A DNA stretch of 64,000 bases, from positions 442,511,895 through 442,575,894 of the forward strand of contig NC_077227.1 in the NCBI RefSeq assembly GCF_027887165.1, read 5' to 3'. The notes beneath the pieces are model-generated. The model saw only the letters and a list, made by a program, of their open reading frames with translations. It searched no databases and had not been told where the DNA came from. This stretch comes from Monodelphis domestica. Taxonomy: Eukaryota; Chordata; Mammalia; Didelphimorphia; Didelphidae. Position numbers and translations under genes: made by a program. Position 1 is the first letter of the stretch, and each line of letters starts with the position of its first letter. Positions 23,300-34,089 of this stretch are shown piece after piece.

Positions 23300-24500
23300 A
23301 GAGATTAGGTGACTAACCCAAGGTTACCCATTTCGGTAGATATTGAACCTGAATGAAAACACAAAGTTTCCTAACAAATACTCTTTTAGAGGTAAGGGTT
23401 AGGTAACATTGGGACAGAATATCACAGAAAGTTTCTCTTGGATATTTCTGATAAGGAATACTGAGAAAAATCTAATTTAGAGTATGAGCTCACTTGTTCT
23501 TAACAGAATGGAAAAGTCAAAGGAAAAAGATTTATTTTTTTTATTGCAAAGGTTATTGTTTTTGGTCAGTCTTCCTTTTCTGTTCAATTTTCCTTAAATC
23601 TCTGCTTCTATTCCTATTTCTAAATACATTTTGTTTTATAAATTAAGTAGCACAAGTTGCAATTGTCTTTTAAGCTAAAGCCTCTCATGTTTAGAAATGA
23701 TATATAAAAAATTCCACCTTATTGTGGTTATTTTGTAGAGGTGTAATGATTTTCTGAAAAGAATCAGAGATGAAAATTAATTAGAACTAAATGATCTAAT
23801 CTTGTGATGTGGAAAGCCATTTTTAATTTACTTTCTTTCCTTGGGAAAAAATGTTTGCTTATCAAGGTAAAATTTAAGTTTTTCTCAAGAGACATTTACT
23901 TGATTTTTTTTATATATTGCTAGTTCTGGGAAATCAAGCATATTTTAAATTGTTTATTGATTTCCTTACAGAGCAAGAAAAATCAGGTAATGAAAATGCA
24001 AAAAGCTGAAAAAAACCTGTAGGATTCATGTTTTTAAGCACCATGATTAGTGAAACAAATATACTTTGGCAAAATGTATTCTGAAGGGTAGGGCACTGCC
24101 CAATAAACTACATGGAACTGTTTGTTAATATAAGCAGAAATACTGGAACACCTGGAAACTCAAGCTCACTTAATTGCCATACATAAAAAAAATCACTGGA
24201 AAAGCTATATGAGATGACTTGAGTTTTTCTTCAACTAGCCGAGAAAAATGATGAAAAACAATCTAGGAACTGTCATCTTTTTCTAGTTCTAAAAATTAAA
24301 AAAAAAACATTTAATTTAGCCTTTTCCTCACTGTTGTCTGCTAAATTATTTTAGGTTGCTGCTTTGTCATCAGTGAATGAACTTGAAAATAATAGCCAAA
24401 TCTTATTATTATTATTTTGCTAATGTGGGACCATTTGGAAGCTGTTAGTTCTACTTCTAACAAATCCCAAGTTTTATTGGCTTCAACAACTCCCAATGTC
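23300..24500. other. ITFG1: Intron sequence, mostly unassigned
   Basis: A very weak antisense MIR trace lies at about 23300-23380 (gattaggtgactaacccaag). The rest is unique and AT-rich. Confidence 0.45.
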
Positions 24501-24504
24501 ACAG

Positions 24505-24670
24505 TAATCATAGACTCTTTAGAGCCAAAGATGTTTGAGGCCATCTAGTCCAATTCTTTTATTTTGGAGATAATGAAACTGAGGCCCAGGGTTAAATCAT
24601 TTGTCCAAGGTAATGAAGAATTGAGAGTTGGGATTTGGACTTAGGTCCTCTGATTCCTTCTCTTACATCA
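24505..24670 (-). repeat. MIR-class SINE (reverse)
   Basis: Contains gaggccatctagtccaattc, gataatgaaactgaggccca and ggatttggacttaggtcctc. Confidence 0.75.
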
Positions 24671-25252
24671 TATGTCCTCAATTTTGTCTTCTAAGCATCA
24701 GTAGTATTTAAAATTTATGCTGTTCATTTGTCAAATCTTTGCTGCTTTGTATTATCAGTCAACTTTTCATATGTAGGTCCTATCTGACTATAAGATTCTT
24801 GTAGGCAAACCCGCTGCTCTATGTGTCTTTGTATTTCCTAAAATTACTAAAGCCAGGGGATTATATACTAGAGAAACACCATTTTAAGTAATTGATTAGT
24901 CTGCCAAAAAAGATCATGGATTTCAGTCCTCTAAGAAAGCTCTTATTAAAAGACATTAGATCTTCAGGCTGGGAGAAGCCCTAATTAAGGTCATTTAGTC
25001 TATCCAGAGACATCTAGAGTTTTTCAAGCTTCCAAAGTCAAATCTTTAACATCTAATGATGGAGTAAGTCTGCCATTTAAGATATAATATCTTTACAAGA
25101 TATAAAAATATCTTACCCAAAAGCTGCTAAACCTTTAATAATGATTCTCCTCATCTTACACTCTTGCATTGTGACTTATATCTTCATATATACATACACA
25201 CACATGCATTTGTACAAATGTATATGTCATTTCCTTAAATAGATCATAAACT

Positions 25253-25431
25253 TTTTTCTTAAACCCTTACCTTCTGTCTTAAAAAAGCAGCAAGTAAGGG
25301 CTAGGCAACTGGGGTCAAGTGATTTGCCCAGGGTCACATAGCTAGGAAGTATCTGCAGCCAAATTTGAACCCAGGTCCTCCCATCTCCAGGCCTAGTACT
25401 CCTATCTATACTGCATTATCTAGTTGCCCCC
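25253..25431 (-). repeat. WSINE1/SINE1-type SINE with target-site duplication
   Basis: Reverse copy bounded by agatcataaact at 25241-25252 and 25432-25443. The first part of the body lacks the usual segment after ttctgtctt, an internal deletion. It sits in L2 3' sequence that resumes at 25432. Confidence 0.9.
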
Positions 25432-25530
25432 AGATCATAAACTCTCTGAGAACAGGACCATGTCTTTTTAAATTCATAATACCTAGAATTTAATAATAGG
25501 CACTCAATAAATATTTGTTGATTAAGGAGA
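25432..25530 (+). mobile_element. L2 3' end
   Basis: gatcataaactctctgagaa, ggaccatgtctttttaaatt, ataggcactcaataaatatt, tgttgatta: terminal L2. Its upstream continuation was split by the SINE at 25253-25431. Confidence 0.75.
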
Positions 25531-25559
25531 AAAATCCCAACTATTATAGATAACATCTT

Positions 25560-25762
25560 TTTTTTTTTTAAACTCTACCTTCTGTCTTAGAATCAATACT
25601 GTGTATTGGCTCCAAGGCAGAAGAGTGGTAAGGGCTAGGCAATGGGGGTTAAGTGACTTGCCCAGGGTCACACAGATGGGAAGTGTCTAAATCCAGATTT
25701 GAGCCCAGGACCTCCAATCTCTAGGCCTGGCCCTCCATCCACTGAGCCACCCAGCTACCCCC
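25560..25762 (-). repeat. WSINE1/SINE1-type SINE with target-site duplication
   Basis: Full-length reverse copy flanked by tatagataacatctt (25545-25559) and tatagatgatatctt (25763-25777), 13 of 15 bases the same. Confidence 0.92.
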
Positions 25763-26682
25763 TATAGATGATATCTTATGTCACTTAGGATTTACCACCT
25801 TCAGTAGCATGAATGATTTTCCTGGTCAGTGACTTTTTAATTCTTCAAATTTGTCACTTTTTTCCCCTTTGCTGTTTTTAGGCTTGGTCTTTTAACCTTT
25901 ATTCTTTCTTCTACTTACTTCATGGACATTACTTTTCTTCAAGGCAGAATTTCCTCTCTTCTATTTTCTCCTTTATTTCAACCTTCATCCCTTCACTCTC
26001 AACATATACCCTGGTGGGGGCAAGGAAAGTCACTCATCTGACCTTTTGAAGGTACATTAATTTTTACAGTCCACTTGTGTTTCACCGAGAGAGGTCATTA
26101 CACAGAGTAGCTGAGAAAGAATCTATCTCCTCTCTGAGAGCTTTCACCTTGACTGTGACTATACACAAAGTATGAATTTCCATCATTTCTCTACAAAATT
26201 CCATTCTGTGATCTTACTTTTACCACACTGCCACTTGATTGTGAGATCTTTATTTTTCAATTTTAAGCAGTTTTATCTTAATAGGGAAAACAGGGTATTT
26301 TTAAGTACCCGACTATCCCCACAGAAATAATTAGGAATGTCAAAAATGAAAAACGGCACATTTCAGAGAAAAACAGGAAAATAATTTATACAGCATCAAC
26401 ATTATAAATAAAAAGAACTTTATAACAATTATCAATAAAATGACAAAACACAATTGCAGAGGACTGAAGATGATGTTGCCCACCTCTTGTTAGAGGTGAC
26501 AGAAATAAAATACAGAGAGATGTATTTGTGGGAATTTGTTTTGCTTGACTATTATTATTGATAGTTTTCTTTTCTACTTTGTTCAATGGGGTTGGGGAGT
26601 AGGGAAGGGAAGGAGTGGAAGGGAGAGAAAATAAATGCTTATACAAAAACAAAAAAAGGGAAGATTAAAAATTGGGTGATTT

Positions 26683-26985
26683 GCTGGTTTTGGTGTTACA
26701 CATCTAAAATCCCTATGACTAGGGAGGATGAGGCTGTTCAATTGACCAGTTGTTCAAGAGTTCTGTGCTGCAGTGGCCTAAAGTCATTTGGGGTTCTCAC
26801 TAAATATAGCACTGTTGTGAATGGAATAGGGAGCCATCAGGAGATCTGAGGGGCAAACTGGCCCAGGTGGGAAACAGAACAGGTCAAAGCTGAGTAGTGG
26901 TGAGACCAGACCTCTGACTGAAGGCTGAACTTCCAGCCCAGGCAAGATAGAGAGACACAGGCTCAAGGAAAAAAAAAAGAAAGAA
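26683..26985 (+). pseudogene. 7SL (SRP) RNA retropseudogene
   Basis: Diverged, near full-length copy of the signal recognition particle RNA. The Alu-domain start gctggttttggtgttacaca aligns with the 7SL 5' end; gactagggaggatgaggctg and caagagttctgtgctgcagt follow. The S-domain is clear: ctgaggggcaaactggccca, ggtgggaaacagaacaggtc, aaagctgagtagtggtgaga. The end ccagcccaggcaagatagag leads to an A-rich tail (about 26969-26990). The presence of the S domain rules out an Alu-type SINE, which lacks it. It has lost many paired bases, so it is almost surely non-functional, a processed copy. Confidence 0.9.
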
Positions 26986-26999
26986 AAAAGAGGTTATCT

Positions 27000-27990
27000 T
27001 TCCAAGACAGTTTTGTTTTACATGGCTCACAGTTTATATTTCTGTAGGTAGCAGAACCAAATCTATTATTGGTTTAGACTTGAAAGAAACTTGAGCTATT
27101 GGTTCTGTCACAGTGAACAGTTCTTTCAAGGAAATGGCAAATAATTGGCCATCAAACACAAAATTCTTCAACTATAGTGTATGTTGACTTGTAATGCTTG
27201 TAAAGTGACACATCTTGATCTTGGAAAATTATTTCTTAAATTTTTCCTGTGTAACAGGGTGCCATATTAAATTACATGGAGGGTTTCAAGTGTCCAATTT
27301 ATTACATATGAAACTTAAATTGGATTTGAATTTATTGTGATCATTTGTTATAATTCACTTGCACAAATCTTCTATTTGATAGTTGTACTTAGGAACACCT
27401 GGTTTATGATGACCAGTTTTTTTGTAGATATAAAACTTCCATCTTATTAAGGGTTTTAAAACAGGGAGAAACAAAAATAATGATACTGACTTTTTTGATA
27501 TAGATTTTTAGAAATAATAAATTCCCAAATATATTGCATTCCTGAGTACAAAGCACTCGACATGTCTGTATAATCATGCAGAAATGACAAACCCCAGACC
27601 AAGAGAAGTCAAACAAGTTACCTGAAATCTCTTGGGCAAATTTCTGCTGGAGCCAGACACACTTCTAAGATATATATTGTCTAACTACTAGTTAGTATTT
27701 TTTGACTAAATTACAGTATTTGGTTTAGAGATGAATTCTTTTATGAATCTTGGATTTCAGTTCCACTTTTACTCCTATCCTTTTTCATCCAGTGCAAATT
27801 ATTGTCAGTCTATCTGCAAAAGTTTCATTTTTTTTTTAAAGAGAGAATGAGAGAACGAGAGAGTGAGGGTGTGAGTGATAGGACCAAGACCATTCATTTG
27901 CTGTCTTTTACTCAGTATATCACTGGCTTGCTTCCTTTTCTCTATCTCTTTGATCTAGGAAATAGAAATAAACATTTCCTTAACTTCGAT
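27000..27990. other. ITFG1: Intron sequence, no recognised element
   Basis: Unique AT-rich sequence with a GA-rich low-complexity stretch at about 27838-27880. Confidence 0.5.
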
Positions 27991-28004
27991 GCTTTGCTGA
28001 ATTC

Positions 28005-28960
28005 ATGATTTCATCAGTATGGATGTACCCTCAAGTACAACAATCTGCAACCAATCCATGCCCTCTCATCCTGTGATATTTTTTCACGTCATTCTGTAAT
28101 TCAAATTCAAAACGCTTGAGGGTTTTCTCTGGCTCTTTTAATATCTGATAGCAATCAATGCATTTTCCTCATCCCTTATTCTTACTAATGATTAGTTCAT
28201 TAATTTTCTGCTCATATAAGGTTGTGATCATGTCTTTTATGCCTTTTCTTGCAATCCAACCTATACTGGTAGAATGTAATATGCACCACATCCTCTGGGT
28301 TACTTACAATTGTGAATCTTCAGACACTGTAATGTTCCATGATTTTCAGGCATACAGCATCACCAGAAGAACGGTGATATTAAAAAGATGGGCTTTGTGG
28401 CACAAAGTTGCTTTGAATCATTGAAAATGTTGTACAGTTTCTGGAATATGATCCAGGCCAGTTCCCTCTTTTCAAATTGGGACTTTCTTATTGTCCATCA
28501 GCAGTGCCTACTCAACACTGATAAATGTACGAATAGACTAATGCAATGAGTTTCATTTCAAAATCTGGGCAATATGTGTTCTTCATCTGCTTTTAGCTAG
28601 GCAGATACCTATTTTTACTATAGATGTCAATGAAAAGCTCTTGTTGGCTCAATTTCAGCACAATGTCTTCTGCACACAGGAGAACAGGAAAAGCTCCTAT
28701 CTGGATTTTGTATAAGACATCATCTGCCACAGAGTCACGCACACATACTTAATGCCAAAAGGTAATTGGGTATACTTTTGTGGGCATTTTTCTTCCCGTC
28801 TGATGCCACTTTTGTTATTGATACTTAGAAGATCACTAAACAAAATTATCTTTGTGTTTCTCCTGAGTACTAACTTCAGATCTGTACGAGAGCTGGCTGT
28901 ATCTGGCTTCCTACTAGGCTGTAAGATCATTGAGGAAAGTAGCTACATTTCCCTTTTTCT
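28005..28960 (-). mobile_element. RTE-clade LINE fragment (reverse)
   Basis: Minus-strand conceptual translation gives decayed reverse-transcriptase and downstream blocks, including AEDIVLKLSQQEL (degenerate ADDIVLL motif), LAWIIFQKLYNIFNDSKQLC and FLISPFFWCCMPENHG with stops between, in the order of RTE ORF2. This is the family whose tail is used by the RTE-tailed SINEs in the window. The plus-strand blocks tcttgcaatccaacctatac and tgtaatgttccatgattttc also fit. The ends are unclear. Confidence 0.6.
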
Positions 28961-29271
28961 CTTCATGGCTTAGTACGAGTGGTTTACTAAATATAATGTT
29001 GTAAAGTACCCTCCAAATATTCCATTTGCTTGTTCATTTTAATGTTTATATGTATGTACTTGTTAGATTTGAACTTGTTTCTGAGAAAATCAAGGGATGG
29101 GTGGGGGGGAAGTTAAGCAGGAAAAAAATATCTATTTAGGAAATGCTTCATAGAAGCTTCTTTCACAGTGTTATGGTGCAAAGTTGGGCCACATAAAAAG
29201 CTCCTCATCAGTAGCTAGGGCAGAAACTTCATTGTGCAAAACAAAAATCATCCTGCTATCCCAAACAGATT

Positions 29272-29664
29272 CTAAACTATGAGAGTCAATTTATAGAAAA
29301 AATGAAAATAGTATACATAATCCTTAAACCTCTGATACAGTGTCAGCTCTAGAAAGTACAAGCAAGACAAAAAATGAATCATAGGCAAATACTGTAGATA
29401 TGCAGTGAGGAGGAAAAATCTGCAACCTGTAGGCACTCCATTGAGTTCATTGCTCATTTTCTCCATACTGAGCTTTAAAAAGCCCACAAGGTAGTCACAA
29501 CAGTGACAGAGGCTAATGTGGTGATTCAGCTGATTTTCTACCCGAGTGCTTAGTCTCCCACCATCAAAGCCAGGGCACAAAAAGGTGCTTTCCTCTTTGA
29601 TTGAACTTAAAGTAAGACTGTAGGGGGGAATGTTTGTTCTCAGGAGATTTAATGCCATCTGCAC
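29272..29664 (-). other. Unassigned 130-residue open frame
   Basis: Minus-strand frame, same direction as ITFG1. The N-terminal half is protein-like (SIKEESTFLCPGFDGGRLST, KLSMEKMSNELNGVPTGCRF) and the C-terminal half is aromatic and low in complexity. No family recognised and no repeat match. Could be a conserved non-coding block, an old retrocopy or chance. Confidence 0.18.
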
Positions 29665-30234
29665 TGTGCGCTAGGCTTCGAGGCCAAAAGAGTGTGATTA
29701 TTTCCATAATAACCATCTCCCACCATGCTTCACTGCGTTACTGAAATCAATAAAGTTATTTGAAAGGTGACAGCATTTACATTGAAGAGTAACACTTTTC
29801 ATCTTTCCTTTTATAATGTCTATAAACTATTGAATTCAGGAACAATTCTCACCAGATTTACTTAGAGCCCCAATACTTATCTGACTGGGTATAGACACCA
29901 AAGAGATACAGTGGTGTGCAAATCACCTAGGACAAAATTAAGTTATTGATTAAAAAAAGAGAGGTTATAACTAAAAAAATTCATATATATATTTATTTAT
30001 GATGTATTTTTGGCTTCGGTCACTTGTTTTACATGATTTGGCATTAAACTCACAAGATTGAATTCTTCATAATTTTAATCACCCTGAAAATTAAGTTTAC
30101 TTCTGATGAACACTCCATTTTTTCCAATTCTAGCTTTGATTACAGTTCTCAGGCTTTCAGTGGGAATTAAATTAAACTTCGCCTATGTTAGAAATTTTGT
30201 TTTTATTGGTATGTTATTTTTCTCCATTTCCTAA

Positions 30235-30408
30235 TCTCTCTCCCCTTCTATCTTGGAATCAATACTCTGTATTGGTGGTTCATAGGCAGAAGAGTGGTAG
30301 GGCTAGGCTCAACACTATACACCTAGGAAGTGTCTGAGGCCATATTTGAACCCAGGACCTCCAGTCTCTAGGCTTGACTCTCAATCCACCGAGCTACCTA
30401 GCTGCTGC
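30235..30408 (-). repeat. WSINE1/SINE1-type SINE (internal deletion)
   Basis: Reverse copy: tcttggaatcaatactctgt, aagtgtctgaggccatattt, ctcaatccaccgagctacct. Part of the middle is missing between gggctaggc and aacactatac. Possible duplication atttcctaatc / atttcctaacc. Confidence 0.85.
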
Positions 30409-30561
30409 CTAGACAGATTTCCTAACCTTTTATATGATGTGGTTTAAGGCTGTGTTCCGAATTCTATTTCTACTTGTGAATTTCTAAAATTCTAGAACTC
30501 TGCTTCTAAGGATATGAATGTATTTATTAACCATGTACCCTTTCTTCTTTTTCTTTTCCCC

Positions 30562-30722
30562 CTTAAACCTTTACCGTACCATATCACTTCTAAGACAAAA
30601 GTGCAATCAAAGCTTAAATGACTTGCCCTGGGTCATCAAGCTAGGAAGTATCTAGAGGTCATATCTGAACCTGTCTTTCCAACTCCAGGCCTGCCTCTAT
30701 TCACTGAGTCACTTAGCTGCTG
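30562..30722 (-). repeat. WSINE1/SINE1-type SINE, degraded
   Basis: Blocks ttaaacctttaccgtaccat, aaatgacttgccctgggtca, caactccaggcctgcctcta and cactgagtcacttagctgct. Shorter and more diverged than neighbouring copies. Confidence 0.75.
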
Positions 30723-31125
30723 CTCCTTCTGTTCTTATACCTTATTCCCCTCCATGTGCTCTGTGATCCAGTGACACTGGCTTTCTTATTGTTCCTTACA
30801 TAAGATATTCTGTCTCCCTCATAAGTCTAGGCATTTTCGCTGGCTGTTCCCTATACCTGGAAATCTTTCCCTCACCTTTTTTTCTTTATTTCCCTGGTTT
30901 CCTTCAGCTCTCATCAAAAAAGCTACTTTCTCTAAGAAGCTTTCCCTTGTCCACCTTAATGCCCTTCTTTTGAGATGATCTATGATTTACTTTGTATATA
31001 TTTTGTTTGTAATAGTTGTTTGCTTGTTAATTCTTATATTAGACAGTGACCACCAGAGAGTAAACCCATCACTTAACAGAGTGCCTGGCGAAGGGCAAGC
31101 TCTTAAAGGCTTGTTCATTGACTTG
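30723..31125 (+). mobile_element. L2 3' end
   Basis: tgatccagtgacactggctt, ctaggcattttcgctggctg, tatacctggaaatctttccc, taagaagctttcccttgtcc, tagttgtttgcttgttaatt, acagagtgcctggcgaaggg: the L2 C-terminal and 3' UTR order. Confidence 0.85.
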
Positions 31126-31308
31126 ACAGATTCATCATCCCCATAACTGGAATGTGACTTCTAAGCCCACTTCGAAAAAAAGAAACTCCTAAAAGGTATT
31201 TTTTTGGGGGTGCATATGCACAACCTGATGATGTCCAGATCCTACAGGATCATTTAGCCTTCTTCTAACAAGGTTTTGTATAACCTTGAATGAAAAATGA
31301 GCTTCATT

Positions 31309-31669
31309 TTTTTTAAACCCTTACCTTCCATCTTGGAATCAATACTGGATATTGTTTATAAGGCAGAAGAGGGTTAAGGGCTAGGCAATGGGGGTCAAGT
31401 GGCTTGCCTAGGGTCATACAGCCAGGAAGTGTCTGAGGCCAGATTTGAACCCAGGACCTCCCATCTCTAGGCCTGGCTCTCAATCCACTGAGTTACCCAG
31501 CTGCCCCCCTGAGTACTGATTCTAAGATAGAAGAGTGGTAAGGGCTAGGTAATGGGGGTTGAGTGACTTGCCCAGGGTCCCAGTTAGGAAATGTCTGAGG
31601 CCAAATTTGAACCCAGGACCTCCCATCTCTGGGCCTGGTCCTCAATCCACTGAGCCCTACAACTGCCCC
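31309..31669 (-). repeat. Dimeric WSINE1-type SINE with a single duplication
   Basis: Two reverse SINE units joined head to tail. Unit 31309-31509 has the complete tail; unit 31510-31669 lacks it and starts at ctgagtactgattctaagat. The pair as a whole is flanked by tgaaaaatgagcttcatt at 31291-31308 and 31670-31687, a perfect 18-bp duplication. No tail of the outer unit lies beyond the inner one, so simple nesting does not explain it; retrotransposition of a dimeric RNA does. Confidence 0.88.
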
Positions 31670-32284
31670 TGAAAAATGAGCTTCATTATTAAAAATTACC
31701 TTTTAAAAAACTTTCAGTATTCCAATCTTCTTACTGTTTTGCCCATGAAAAGATTTTTTCCTTCAGAGTAGCGCTTATTAGTCATTAAAGAAACAACAAT
31801 CGGTCTTGTTCTTCCAATTTTAGGAAGTTTACACTATGCAATTTAGAGGAATAAGTCGCTAGATCCCTGTGAAAGTTTTTGCTTATTTCTGGAGGATTAA
31901 TTAGGCTGCTCTGCAGCAACAGTTTGCCAGTTCTTGGTATTATTTTTTGTTTTGGACAACACAGGACTTTGTGCTTTCATGCAACTGATTCTGTTTCACT
32001 GTTGGCTTGAATATGAAATACTTGACTTTCTCTACACTGCCTCTGTATTATCTCCAATAGTCACTGAAACTTTCTGGTTAAGGGCTAGACCTTCTATACA
32101 TTTCCTTAGAGTAAAACCCACAGAATTAAAAACATGAGAAAATCGAAATATGTTTCTGGCACAAAATCTAGTACTCAACTGATAGAACTGATGGAACCAA
32201 CTAAAGATGGGGAAAACAAATCAGTCTAATTTCATCTGGTCCAGGTTAGACATTTTGTGTTAGCTTAGTATTAGCATCTGTTGG

Positions 32285-32690
32285 TGATGGAATACTATTG
32301 TGCTCAAAGGAATAATAAAGTGGAGGAATTCCATGGAGACTGGAATAACCTCCAGGAGAGACAGATACACTATGGCACAATCAAATGTAATGGACTTCTT
32401 TAGTGATCCACGACAATTCTGAGGGACTTATGAGAAAGAGCACTATCCACATCCAGAGAAAGAACTGTGGAAGTAGAAACACAGAAGAAAAACAACTGCT
32501 TGATCACATGGGTCGATGGGGCTATGATTGGGATATAGACTCTAAATGATCATCCTAGTGCAAATATCAATAATATGGAAATAGGTCTTGAGGGGGATGG
32601 GAGGAGGGGAGAGAAAGAACATGAATCATGTAGCCATGGGAAGATTTTCTTAATTAAAAAATTTTTTTAATTATAGAGATGTTGTAGAGC
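32285..32690 (+). mobile_element. L1 3' end (second L1 subfamily)
   Basis: gatggaatactattgtgctc, aaaggaataataaagtggag, gaattccatggagactggaa, actatccacatccagagaaa, gaactgtggaagtagaaaca, aaaacaactgcttgatcaca, ggaggggagagaaagaacat. This 3' UTR resembles the reverse L1 at 49204-49653 more than the L1s at 9.4 and 42.4 kb. Confidence 0.82.
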
Positions 32691-32699
32691 CATAGCAGG

Positions 32700-33920
32700 G
32701 TAGACTGACATACTCCTAGGAATAATGATAGCCTTTAGGCCAAACAGATGCAGTTAATTTATATACTGGCAAACTGCCTTTGTGTTTGACATATCTTATT
32801 CAACTCTTCTTTCCTGTGTTACTCTCATAAATCTAGTTAACATCTCAGAATGAACACAGAAACACATGTTTATTCTTGAAATCATATGAAGACATGAAAA
32901 AAAAAAGTTTGATTCATTGTCTTGAGTTCTTCTGTGTATGTAGCTATATTATGATTGCCCGGTAGCATAATTTTTAAATATTAATAACGTTCACTATAAT
33001 TCTATCTTTCATATGCCCAGGCATTTGCATCTTTCTATTCCATTTACTAATACCAGGGAAAAAATAATAATGATGATACAGAATTAGAATATTAGAGTTG
33101 GGACATTTCTTACTTTTTTGCCAGGGATAGGGACCTGGTTTTCCAGAAGGCAACAAAGGATTCCCTGACTTTTTTGGGACATACAGATATGACACTTCAT
33201 TTCAAGAGCCAAATAACAAATCATGATCCTATCAATCCTCTTTAGTTTTCTAAGTTAAAAGTTAAAAGAACAAGACAAAAATAGATACACTAAAATGACT
33301 TCTGTGCTTTTAAAATGAGTTCATAAAAACTATTTGTGGGATTAGATATGAAAATTTATTTAAGTTAATATGCTACTTATTTCATGGATTTTAGACTACA
33401 TAATATCTACAGAAAAATTTAGGTGTGTTATGTAATAAATAAAAAATGGCATCTTGGAGTATGGTATAATATTTCCTATAAACTTCTCACTTTCCCCACT
33501 ATAGAATAAAGTTACAACTTCCTGATATCAAGACAAATGGTTACTTTTGTGGAAAAAAAGCAAAAATGGGTTTTGGCATCATATAGAAAAATATGCTGAT
33601 CTCTAATTTTAAATAGCTACTTTATGGGTCTATAAGTATATATGTTCTCACAGAGAAATGTAACGGCACAATTATTAATGTTATCTCACAAGTCAGAAGA
33701 GTCTGATTTGGGGCAATGTTTGACAGCAATATTGAGGAAGGATGCTAGCCATTCAAGCAAAAATTTGAGATTACCGTTTCTGTCTAATGATATCCTAGAA
33801 CATGTTGGGGTTGAACATCATGGTGCAAATCCACCAATGTGGTCAGCAGTAAGACTAGCAGGATGCAAGTGGAGGAATCCATGCAAGGGACGAGTGGGGC
33901 AGTGATTTTATTCTTGCTCT
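32700..33920. other. ITFG1: Intron sequence, no recognised element
   Basis: Unique AT-rich sequence. An 87-residue plus frame (33642-33905) has no recognised family. Confidence 0.45.
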
Positions 33921-33924
33921 GCAT

Positions 33925-34085
33925 GGCAGGGTACAAAAGTAACAATCTCTTTATAATCCTGGGCAAATGACTTAACCTGTCTGGGACTTGGTTTTGTTCT
34001 CTGTATCTGTATCTTCATCTGTAAGATGAAGGAATTGGACCATATGATTAAGATTTCTTTGATTTTCAGATGCCATAATCTGATC
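33925..34085 (+). repeat. MIR/THER1 SINE
   Basis: ataatcctgggcaaatgact, taacctgtctgggacttggt, tcatctgtaagatgaaggaa, ttggaccatatgattaagat: forward MIR core and 3' end. Confidence 0.8.
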
Positions 34086-34089
34086 CTTT

